Positions 16,582 through 28,500 of a stretch of DNA of 55,817 bases are shown here, piece after piece. Origin of the DNA: Pseudonocardia sp. SCN 73-27 (GTDB lineage: Bacteria; Actinomycetota; Actinomycetes; Mycobacteriales; Pseudonocardiaceae). Under the pieces are notes generated by a model that worked only from the letters and a program-made list of their open reading frames with translations, was not told where the DNA came from and searched no databases. The position numbers and the translations under genes were made by a program. The stretch lies in the NCBI GenBank assembly GCA_001725415.1, contig MEGH01000050.1:1-55817 (forward strand). The letters are read 5' to 3'. Each line of letters starts with the position of its first letter. Position 1 is the stretch's first letter.

Positions 16582-19500
16582 CCGCACTGAGCATCGACGA
16601 GCTGACGCCGTGGGCCCGCAGTCCCCTGCGGGAGGTCGACGAACTGCCGTGGTCACGGCTGTTCGAGAAGCGTGCCGCGGAGCGGCCCACGGCGACCGCG
16701 GTCGTCTGCGAGGACGAGTCGTTGAGCTACCACGAGCTCAACGAGCGTGCCAACCGGATGGCCCGCCTGCTCCGGGCGCGGGGGGTGGGGGCCGAGGACG
16801 TCGTCGGCCTCGCGCTCCCCCGCTCGCCCGAGCTGGTGGTCGCGGTGCTCGCGGTGCTCAAGGCGGGAGCAGTGTTCCTGCCGGTCGATCTGGACCATCC
16901 GGCCGAGCGGGTCGCCTACCTGCTGGACGACTCCGGCGCCGAGCTGATCCTCACCACGACCGACCTGGCGGGCGAGCTGCCGCCCGCAGCGGCGGCGGTG
17001 CGCGTGGACGCCGCCGCCACCGTGGCCGAGCTGTCCGGGCGATCGGGTGCCGACCTCGACGACGCGGAGGTGGGCGGCCCCATCCATCTGGACCGGGCCG
17101 CCTACCTCATCTACACCTCCGGCTCGACCGGTCGCCCCAAGGGGGCGCTGCTCACGCACGAGGGCATCGGCAGCCTCGTCGCGACGGCGGTGGACCGGCT
17201 GGGGGTGGACGCGCGGAGCAGGGTCGCGCAGTTCGCCTCGATCGGGTTCGACGTCGCGGTCTGGGACCTGACGATGTCGCTGTGCGTCGGCGGAACCGTC
17301 GTCCTCGTGCCGGCCCACCGCCGGGTCGCGGGCCCCGAGCTCACCGACTACCTCTGCGGCCACGGGATCACCCACATGATTCTGCCGCCCTCGCTCGTGG
17401 CGGCCCTGCCGCCGGAGAGCCGGTTGCCCGACGGCGCCGTGCTGGTGGTGGGCACGGAGACGGTGCCGCCGGAGGTGCTGCGGCGCTGGACCGGCCCCCT
17501 GCAGGTGGTGACCGCGTACGGGCTGACCGAGGCGACGGTGAACTCCACCTTGTGGACGGCCGAGCCCGGGTGGAGCGGGCCCGCCCCGATCGGCCGCCCC
17601 GACCCCAACACGCACGCGTTCGTGCTCGACGAGCAGCTGCGTCCGGTCGGGGTGGGCGAGGTCGGCGAGCTCTACGTCGCCGGTCGGGGGCTGGCCAGGG
17701 GGTACCGCGGACGGGCCGGGCTGACCGCGTCGCGGTTCGTGGCCGACCCGTTCGCGGTCGACGGCTCCCGGATGTACCGCACCGGGGACCGGGTCCGGTG
17801 GCGGACCGACGGGACACTGGACTTCCTCGGGCGCGCGGACCAGCAGGTCAAACTGCGTGGCCACCGGATCGAGCCGGGTGAGATCGAGGCCGCGCTGCTG
17901 GCGCAGCCCGGCGTCACCCAGGCCGCGGTCGTCGTCCGCGAGGACCAGCCCGGCCGCCGCATGCTGGTCGGGTACGTGGTGCTCGACGCCCCGGCCGACA
18001 GCCCGGCCGACGTGCGGGCCCGGTTGGCCGACTCGTTGCCGGCGCACATGGTCCCCACCGCGCTGGTGCCGATCGCCGGCGGACTGCCGATGACGCCGAA
18101 CGGCAAGCTCGACCGCGACGCCCTGCCCGCACCGCAGATCGAGGCCGCCGGCGGTCGGCCACCTCGCGACGACGCCGAGCGCCGCTGGTGCCGGTTGCTG
18201 GCCGGGGCCCTGGACCTGCCCGAGGTGGGGCCGGAGGACGACTTCTTCGTACTCGGCGGCGACAGCATCACCGCGGTCCGGGTGATCCGCGGCGCCCACG
18301 AGGACGGCCTCCGGGTGCGGGTGCGGGAGCTGATGGAGCTGCGCACCGCGGAGGCGCTCGCCGCCCGGTTCCCCGCCGCGGAACCGGAGCACCGCGCAGC
18401 CCAGGCTTCCGACGGTTCGGGCCCACTGCTCGACCCGCAGGTCGCGGCCCGGGCCGCCGCCCGCTACGGAGTCGGCACCGACGCGGTCTTCCCGGCCGCA
18501 CCGCTGCAGTCCGGGCTGTACTTCCAGTCGGTCTACGAGGGCTCGGGCGACGTCGACCCCTACACCGCGCAACACGACTTCGAGTTCGACGCTCCCCTCG
18601 ACGTCGCCCTGCTCGGCCGCGCGTGCGCGACACTGCTGGAGCGTCACCCGTTCCTGCGCGCCGGCCTGACCGCCGAGGGCGTTCCGCAGCCCGTGCAGGT
18701 CGTGCTGCCGACGGCCACCGTCCCCATCGAAGAGGTCGCCCTCACCGACCTGCCCCTCGACCACGCGCTGGAGCGCCTGGCCGCCGTGGCCGCGGACCAC
18801 CGCGGCCGGCGGTTCGACCTCGCCACGCCGCCACTGTTCCGCATCGCCGTCGCCCACCTGCCCGGTGGCCGGTCCCGGCTGGTGCTCACCCAGCACCTCA
18901 CCGCGTGGGACGGCTGGTCGCACCACATCGTCCTGCGAGAACTGTTCGCGCTGCTCGGCCACGACGGCACCGATCCGGGACTGCCCGCCGCGCCGTCGCA
19001 CCTGGACCACCCGCACTGGCTGGCCGTCCGAGACCACATGGCCGACGCAGCCGCGTGGCGGCACGCGCTGGCGGGGCTGGACGGCGGCACGCTCGTCGCC
19101 GGCGCCCGGCAGGCCGCGCCCGCGGACGCGCCCGCCCTGCCCTCGACCGCCGAGCTGGAGCTGCCCGCGGAGGCCGACGGAGCCGTCCGCGCCGGCGCCC
19201 GCGCCCTCGGCGTCACGGTCAACACCGTCCTCAACGCCGCCTGGGCGATCACCCTGGGCGGGCTGACCGGGCGGACCGACGTGGTCTTCGGCACCACGGT
19301 GGCCGGGCGGCCACCCGAGCTCGCGGGCAGCGACCGGTCGGTCGGCCAGTTCCTGAACACCGTGCCGGCCCGCGTGCGTCTCGACCTCGCCGAGCCCGTG
19401 GGCGCCCTGCTGCAGCGAATCCAGCGGGACCGGGCGGCCCTGCTCGACCACGAGCACGCCGGGCTGGCCGAGATCCAGCGTGCCGCCGGGCAGCAGCGAT

Positions 19501-22500
19501 TGTTCGACACCCTGTTCGTGCTGCAGAACTTCCCGAAGCTGGACCCGGCGGTGCTCGACGCGGTGGGCGCCCGCTACGTCGACTACGCCGACGCGACGCA
19601 CTACCCGCTCGCGCTGATCGTCGCCCCGCAGCCGCGGATGCGGTTCACCCTGCAGTTCCGGCCCGACGTCCTGGACCGGGCGACGGCGACGGCACTGCTG
19701 GACCGCCTCGCGACGACGACGCGGCGGTTGCTCGCGGCGCCCGCCGAGCCCGTCGGGCGGGTCGACGTGGTGACCGACGGCGAGCCGGCGGCACTGCGCG
19801 CGGCGTGGTCGGCCACCGAGCGCGACCTGCCCGACCGCACGGTGGCCGAGCACCTCGCGACGCTGGCCGCGGCCACCCCGCACGAGACGGCCCTCGTGTG
19901 CGGCGACGACCGGCTGACCTTCGCCGAGCTCGACGCGCGGGTCGACCGCCTCGCCCGGCTGCTCGTGACCCGCGGCGCGGGCCCGGAGCGCATCGTCGCC
20001 CTGGCCCTGCCCCGCTCCGCCGACATGGTGGCGACGTTGTTCGCCGTGCTGCGCACCGGCGCCGCGTACGTGCCCATGGACCTCGAGCTGCCGCCCGCGC
20101 GCATGGCCTCGATGGTCGGCGACGCCCGGCCGATCTGCCTCGTGACGCTCGCCGACGGGCCCGACCTCGACGTGTCGACGATCAGGCTCGACAGCCCCGA
20201 GATCGTCGCCGAGCTGGCCGCACTGCCACCCGGGCCGCCGCCGTCGACCGACCTGGCGGGTTTCGCCGCCGGCTCACCCGGACGGCTGGACCACCCCGCG
20301 TACCTGATCTACACGTCCGGCTCCACCGGCACACCCAAGGGCGTGCTCACCCCGCACCGGGGCCTCACCAACATGCTGGCCGAGTACCGCGCCGAGATCG
20401 TCCCGCGTGCCCTCGCCGGCACCGGCGGCCGTCGGCTGCGCGTCGCCCACACCACGTCGTTCTCCTTCGACATGTCCTGGGACGAGCTGTTCTGGCTGCT
20501 CGACGGGCACGAGCTGCACCTGTGCGACGAGCAGCTGCGACGCGACGCCCACCGCCTCGTCGAACACTGCCGCGCGCAGCGCCTCGACGTCCTCAACGTG
20601 ACGCCGACCTACGCCCGCGCCCTGCTCGACGCCGGCCTGCTCGACGCCGGCCTCCTCGACGGCGAGCACGTGCCGTCCCTGGTGCTGCTCGGTGGCGAGG
20701 CGGCGACCGACTCCGTCTGGACCGCGCTGCGCGAAGCGCCGCGCACCGACGGCTACAACCTCTACGGGCCCACCGAGTTCAGCGTGAACGCGCTCGGTGG
20801 CGGTGTCACCGACAGCCCCACCCCGACGGTCGGGCGACCGGTGCACAACACCCGGGTCCACATCCTGGACAGCGCGCTGCGACCCGTGCTCGACGGCTCG
20901 CCCGGCGAGCTCTACCTCGCCGGCGCCGGGTTGGCCCGCGGCTACCACGACCGGGCCGGCCTGACCGCCGAGAACTTCGTCGCCGACCCGTACGCGGCCG
21001 AACCCGGCAGACGCATGTACCGGACCGGTGACCTGGCCCGGCGGCGGCCCGACGGGACCATCGACTTCCTCGGCCGCACCGACGACCAGGTCAAGATCCG
21101 CGGCTACCGGATCGAGCCGGGCGAGATCGTCGCCGCACTGGAGGCGCACCCGCTCGTCGCGCAGGCAGCGGTGGTCGTCGACAGTACGTCGTCGCGCGGG
21201 GGCCCGGCCGTCGCCCGGTTGGCGGCTTACCTGGTGCCCGCCGACCCACGCACCGGCGCCCCCGCCGCCGCGATCCGCGGCCACCTGGCACTGCACCTCC
21301 CCGCGCACATGGTCCCCGCCTCGATCGTCTCCCTCGACGAGCTGCCGTTGACCGCGAACGGCAAGCTGGACGTCAAGGCGCTCCCGGCGCCGGTCTACAC
21401 CGGCGGCGGCAACCGCCCCCCGCGGACCGGACCCGAGCGGACGCTCTGCGCCTTGTTCGCCGAGCTGCTCGACGCCGCCGACGTGGGAGCCGACGACGAC
21501 TTCTTCGCACTCGGCGGCGACAGCATCAGCTCCGTCACCCTCGTCGGTCGAGCCCGGGAACGCGGGCTGGTCCTCACCCCGCGGCAGGTCTTCACCAGCC
21601 GGACCCCCGAGGCACTCGCCCTCGTCGCCACGATCGAGGACACCCCCGAGCAGGCCAGGCCGCCGGTCGGGCCACTCGAACTGGTACCGCTCGACCTCGC
21701 AGCCCTCGGCTCGCTGCGGGAGCGGTTCGCCGACCTCACCGACGTCTGGCCGCTGTCCCCGCTGCAGTCCGGGCTGTACTTCCAGGCGGTCTTCGACGAC
21801 TCCGGGGCGCTCGACGTCTACACCGGGCAGACCACCTTCGAGCTGGACCACCGCGTCGACACGGCCCGCCTGCGCGGCGCGACGCAGCTGCTGCAGCTGC
21901 GGCACCCGACGCTGCGCTGCGCGTTCGTCGACAACGGTGACGGCACCGTCCACCAGGTCGTGCGGGCCTCCGCCGACGACCCGGTGACCGAGCACGACCT
22001 GGCAGGCCTGGGCCCCGCCGAGGCCGCGGCGCGGACCGAGGACATCGCGCACGCCGACCGCACCCGCCGGTTCGACCTGACCGCGCCGCCACTGTTCCGG
22101 ATGTCGCTGCTGCGCCTGCCCGGCGGAACCGACCGGCTGGTGGTCACCTACCACCTGCTGGCGTGGGACGGCTGGTCGCACAGCACCCTGTTCGACCAGC
22201 TGTTCACCCTCTACGCCGGTGGCAGCGCGCAGGCGCTGCCGCCCGCGGCCGGCTACCCCGAGTACCTGCGCTGGCTGGCCGAACGCGACGGCGACGCCGC
22301 GCGCGCGGCGTGGGCCGGCGCCCTCGCCGGGATCGAGGAGCCCACCCTGGTCGGTCCGGCGCTGTGCGTCGGCACCACTGTCCCCGCAGCCATCCCCGCC
22401 CGGACCACGATCACGGTGCCGGCCGCGGGGTCCGAAGCCGTGCGTGCGGGTGCCAGACGCTGCGGGGTCACGCTCAACACCGTGCTCAACGCGGCGTGGG

Positions 22501-25500
22501 CGCTGGTCCTGGGTGGCCTCACCGGCCGCGACGAGGTGGTCTTCGGAACCACCGTCGCCGGGCGGCCACCGGAGCTGCCCGGGGCCGCGCACGTCGTCGG
22601 GCAGTTCCTCAACACCGTGCCGACGCGGGTGCGCACCGACCCCGCCGAAGCCGTGGGCGCGTTCCTGCGCCGGCTGCAGGACGAGCGGCTCGCCCTGGGC
22701 GAGCACGAGTTCCTCGGGCTCGGCGACATCCAACGCGCCGCAGGGCAGCCGGTGCTGTTCGACACCCTGTTCGTGCTGCAGAACTTCGCCGACATCCCGC
22801 AGCGTGCCCTCGACGCCGCCGGGGTCGTCGGCCGCCGCCACGTCGACGCCACCCACTACCCGCTGGTGATGATCGCGACCCCCGGCGACGAGCTGGGTCT
22901 GACCCTCGAACATCACGTCGCCGTGGGCGACGCCGAGGCGTCGGCGCTGCTGCGGCGCACGGCCGACGTAGCCGCGACGCTCGTCGCCGACCCGGACCGT
23001 CCGCTCGGCCGGCTCGATCTGCTCGGGCACGACGAGCGAGCACGCCTGGAGCGGGAGTGGTCGGCCACCGCCCGCCCGCTGAACGCGGAGTCGGTGGCCG
23101 AGACGCTCGCCGCGACAGCTGCGGCGCACGCCGGGGACACGGCCCTGGTCTGTGGGGCGGAGCGGCTCTCGTTCACCGACTTCGACGAACGGGTCGACCG
23201 GCTGGCCCGGTTGCTGCTGGCCCGCGGTGCGGGCCCCGAACGCGTCGTCGCGCTCGCCCTGCCGCGCGGCACGGACATGGTCGCCGCACTGTTCGCGACA
23301 CTGCGCACCGGCGCCGCCTACCTCCCGCTGGACCTGGAGTACCCACCGCAGCGCCTCGCCGTGATGGTCGCCGACGCCGACCCGGTGTGCGTCCTCACGA
23401 CGGCCGACGCCGCCGCGCTGTTGCCCGCCGGTGTCCCGGCGGCGGCGCTCGACGACCCGGCGGTGGCCGCCGAGCTGGCCGCCTTCCCGTCCGCCCCGCT
23501 CGGCGACGAGGAGCGCCCCGGCTTCGCCGTCGCCGACCCCAGCCGGTTGACGCATCCCGCCTACCTGATCTACACCTCCGGTTCCACCGGCGTCCCCAAG
23601 GGTGTGCTCACCCCGTACCAGGGGCTCACGAACATGTTGGCCAACCACCGGGCCGAGATCTTCGACCCCGTGGTGAGCGCCGCGGGCGGGCGCCGCCTAC
23701 GGATCGCGCACACCGTCTCCTTCTCCTTCGACATGTCGTGGGAGGAGCTGCTCTGGCTCGTCGAGGGCCACGAAGTGCACGTGTGCGACGAGGAGCTGCG
23801 CCGCGACGCCCACAAGCTGGTGGCCTACTGCCGCGACCAGCGCATCGACGTGGTCAACGTGACGCCCACGTTCGCGCACGCGCTGCTCGAGGAGGGGCTG
23901 CTCGACGGGCCGCACCGACCGTCCCTGGTGTTGCTGGGCGGCGAGGCCGTCACCGACACGGTGTGGACCGCGCTGCGGGAGGCCGACGGGGTGACCGGCT
24001 ACAACCTCTACGGCCCCACCGAGTACACGATCAACACACTGGGCGGGGGCACCGCCGACAGCGTCACCCCCACCGTCGGCAGGCCGATCCACAACACCCG
24101 CGGTTACGTGCTCGACGCCTCCCTGCGCCCGGTCCCGGTCGGCTGCCCCGGCGAGCTGTACATCGCCGGCACCGGGCTGGCCCGGGGATACCACCGGCGG
24201 GCCGCGCTCACCGCGGAGCGGTTCGTCGCCGACCCGTTCGCCGCCGGGCCGGGCCGGCGGATGTACCGCACCGGTGACCTGGTCCGCCGGCGTCCGGACG
24301 GGAACGTCGACTTCCTGGGCCGCACCGACGACCAGATCAAGATCCGCGGGTTCCGGGTCGAGCCCGGCGAGATCGCCGCCGCCCTGGAGTCGCTGGGGCA
24401 GGTGGCCCACGCCGCGGTCGTCGCGCGCACCCATCGCCCGTCCGGGCGCACGCGGCTGGTGGGCTACGTGGTCCCGACGGTCGCGGGCACCCCGGCCGAC
24501 GAGCTGGTCGCCACCGTGCGGGGCCTGCTGGCCGAGCGCCTGCCCGCCCACATGGTCCCGGCCGCGCTGGTCCCGGTTCCCGAGCTTCCGCTGACCGTCA
24601 ACGGCAAGCTCGACACCACCGCGCTCCCCGAGCCGACGTTCGCCTCGAGCCGTCGGCGGCGCGCCCCGCGCACCGACCCCGAACGGCTGCTGTGCGGGCT
24701 GTTCGAGGAGTTGCTCGGGGTGAGTGACGTGGGTGTCGACGACGACTTCTTCGAGCTCGGCGGCGACAGCATCGTCTCCATCGGGCTCGTGGGCCAGGCC
24801 CGCCGGCTCGGCATGGCCATCAGCCCGCGGCTGGTGTTCGAGCGCCGCACCCCCGAGGCGCTCGCACTCGCCGCCGCGACCGCCCCGGCCGCGCGACGGG
24901 CACCCGAGTCCGGGGTCGGGCGCGTTCCCCCGATCCCGATCCTCGCCGGGCTGCGCGACGAGGCCGTCGGCATCAACGGCTTCTTCCAGTCGCTGTGCGT
25001 GCAGACCCCGGTCGGCGCCGACGCGACGACCCAGATCACTTTGCTGCAGGCCCTGCTCGACCGCCACGACCTGCTCAGGGCCCGGCTGGACCGGGCCGAC
25101 GACTGGGCACTGCAGGTTCCCGAGCCCGGCTCCGTCGCCGCCGCGGACCTGCTGCGGACGGTCCCTGCGCCGGACGACCCGGCCGCGCTCGCCGCACTGC
25201 TCGACGCCTGCGAGGACGACGCGGTCGGCCGGCTCGACCCCGACCGCGGGGTGATGGTGCAAGCCGTGTTCGTCGACGCCGGGCCGGCGCGGCGCGGGCG
25301 GCTGCTGCTCGTCGCCCATCACATCGTGGTCGACGGCGTGTCCTGGCGCATCGTCGGTGAGGACCTGGCCGCGCTGTGGCGACAGCACCAGGACGGTCGT
25401 CCGCTCGCCCCGGAGCCGGTGCCCACCTCGTTCCGCGGCTGGGCCGAGGCGCTGCACCGGGAGGCCGGCCGCGACGAGCGGCTGGCCGAGCTGCCCCGCT

Positions 25501-28500
25501 GGCGCGACGAGCTGGCCCCGCGGGACCTCTGCCCGATCGGGGACCGGCCGCTGGACCCGGCCCGCGACACAGTCGGCACCACACGGTCGTCGACCGTGAC
25601 CGTGCCGCCCGCGGTCACCCGACGGCTGCTCGGCGCGGTCCCGGCCGCGTTCGGCGGCACCGTCAACGACGTCCTGCTCACGGCACTCGCGGTGGCCCTA
25701 CGGGGTGACCGCGGCGAGGGCGCGGTACTGGTCGACCTGGAGGGCCACGGCCGGGAGGGCGCCGCGGTCGACGAGACCGTCGACCTGTCCCGGACCGTGG
25801 GATGGTTCACCACCATCGCACCGGTCCGCCTCGACCCGGGGCCCGTGGAGTGGGTCGAGTTCCTGGACGGCGGCGCCCCGATGGCGGCGGCCGCCAAGCG
25901 GATCCGGACCGGGATCGAGGCGCGCCGCGACCGCGGGATCGGCTACGCCGCGCTGCGCCACCTGCACCCGGATCGGGCGCAGGCCTGGGCCGGTACCGCC
26001 ACCCCCGCCGTGCTGTTCAACTACCTCGGCCGCTTCGGCACCGGCGACGACCCCGAGGGGCAGGACTGGGGCCTCGCCCCGGAACGCCCGGCGCTCGGCG
26101 AACGGGCCGACCCGGACACCGCGGCAGGCTACCCGCTCGAGATCAACGCCGCGGTGACCGACGGCGCCACGGGCCCGTCCCTGTCGGCCACGTTCTCCTG
26201 GCCCGACGGGGTGCTGGCCGAGGGCCAGGTGGCGACGATCGCGCTGCGCTGGTCGGCCGCGTTGGAGGCCCTCGCCGAGCACGCCCCGCCCCCCGGCGGC
26301 TGGGGCCCGTCGCCCGCCGATTTCCCACTCGTCGACCTGACCCAGCCCGACGTCGACGCGCTCGCCGCGACGGTCGCGGGCGGCCTGGCCGACGTGTGGC
26401 CGCTGACCCCGCTCCAGCAGGGGATGTACTTCCACTCCCGCTACCACCTGCACAGCGACGCCGACCCCGACGGCTACATCGTCCAGTACGTCCTCGAACT
26501 GGCCGGCCCGCTGACCCAGGAGCAGCTGCGCGACGGGCTCGCCGCGCTCACCGCCCGCCACCCCGCGCTGCGCGCCTCGTTCCACGAGACCCTCGACGGT
26601 GGGCTGGTCCAGGCCGTGGCCCGCACGGTCGAGGTCCCGCTGCGCGTGCTGCACCCGGCCGACGACGCCACCACCGCCCGCGTCGCGCGGGAGGAACGGC
26701 GCCACGCGTTCGCGCTCCGGCAGGCGCCGCTGCTGCGGGTCGCCCTCCTCACCGGCGACCGGCCCGAGCAGCCGGACGCCGCGCACCGGGTGGTCGTCAC
26801 CCTGCACCACCTGGTGGCCGACGGATGGTCGCTGCCGGTCCTGTTCGACGACCTCATCGACCTGATCGAGGCCCGGGAGGACGGCCGGGACCCGGCGCCG
26901 GTGCCGTCCTACCGGGAGTACCTGGGCTGGCTGTCCCGCCAGGACACCGGCCGGACCCGGGCTGCCTGGCGTGCGGCGCTGGAGGGGCTGACGGAGCCCA
27001 CCCTGATCGGGACGGCCCTCCCCGCCGACGCTGCGCCCACCGCTCCCGCAGCACTGACCGGGACGGTACCGGCGGAGCTGACCAGCACGCTGGCAGCGGC
27101 AGCCCGACACCGCGGGCTGACACTGAACACCCTGGTCAGCGGGGCTTGGGCAATCGCACTCGGCACCCTCACCGGACGCGACGACGTCGTCTTCGGCGCC
27201 GTTGTGTCCGGCCGCGACGCGGACGTGCCCGGCATCGACTCGCAGGTCGGGCTGTTCATCAACACGGTGCCGGTGCGGGTCCGCTGGTCCCCCACGGAAC
27301 GCATCACCGACGTGCTGCTCGCGCACCAGCGTGAGCAGGCCGACCTGCTCGGCCACCAGTACCTCGGGCTGGCCGAGGTCCATTCCCTCGCCGGCATGGA
27401 GCAGCTCTTCGACGTGCTCTTCGTGTTCGAGAACTTCCCACCCGGTGCAGACGGGAGGGCAGCCGGTGGGCTCCGGATCACCGGCACCGGCGAGTCGGTC
27501 GAGGCACGCACTCACTTCGCGGCGTCCCTGCAGGTCTTCCCGGGCACGGAGCTCGCACTGCGGCTGCAGTACGACGAGCGGCGCGTCCCGGTCGAGCGGG
27601 CGCAGCGGCTGCACGAGGCGTTCCTGTCGGTCCTGCACGAACTGGCCGCGGACAGCGACCCGCCGATGGGCCGGCTGCAGCTGGTCACCCCGGCGGAACG
27701 GGCTGCGCTCGAACAGGGCTGGGCGGCCACCAGCCACCCCGTGCGCCCGTCGACCGTCGCCGAGCTGCTCGCGCAGCGCGCCGCAGCGCAACCCGACACC
27801 GTGGCCCTGGTGTGCGAGGACGAGCAGCTGACCTTCGCCGAGCTCGACGCACGGGTGAACCGGGTGGCCAGGCTCCTGCTGGCACGCGGTGCCGGGCCGG
27901 AGCGCATCGTCGCGCTGGCAATGGCCCGGTCGCTGGACACGGTGGTGGCGCTGTTCGCCGTGCTGCGCACCGGGGCGGCCTACCTGCCGCTGGACCTCGA
28001 CCACCCGGTCGACCGGTGGGCGGTGATGCTCTCCGACGCCCGGCCGGTGTGTGTGCTCACCGACGGGTCCGGGGCGGGCCGGCTCCCCACCGAGGTGGGC
28101 GCGGCGGTGCTGGGGCTGCACGACCCGGAGACCGCCGCCGAGCTTGCGCGTCTGTCCGCGGTCACGCTCACCCCTGCCGAGCTCGGTCCGTTCGCCCCCG
28201 GCACGCCGGGTCGGCTGGAACACCCGGCATACCTCATCTACACCTCCGGCTCCACGGGTGTCCCCAAGGGCGTGCTCACCCCCTACCGGGGCTTGACGAA
28301 CATGCTGGTGAACCACCAGGCGAAGATCTTCGGCCCCGCCCTGGCCCGGACCGGGGGCCGCCGCCTGCGGATCGCGCACACCGTCTCCTTCTCCTTCGAC
28401 ATGTCGTGGGAGGAGCTGCTCTGGCTCGTCGAGGGCCACGAGGTGCACGTGTGCGACGAGGAGCTGCGCCGCGACGCCCAGCAGCTCGTCGCCTACTGCG

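Noticed and set aside
26391-26900. C3 as a second degenerate condensation domain
   Set aside because: It keeps both histidines (HHLVADG at residues 3410-3416) and follows an E domain, so it is a normal DCL-type domain.
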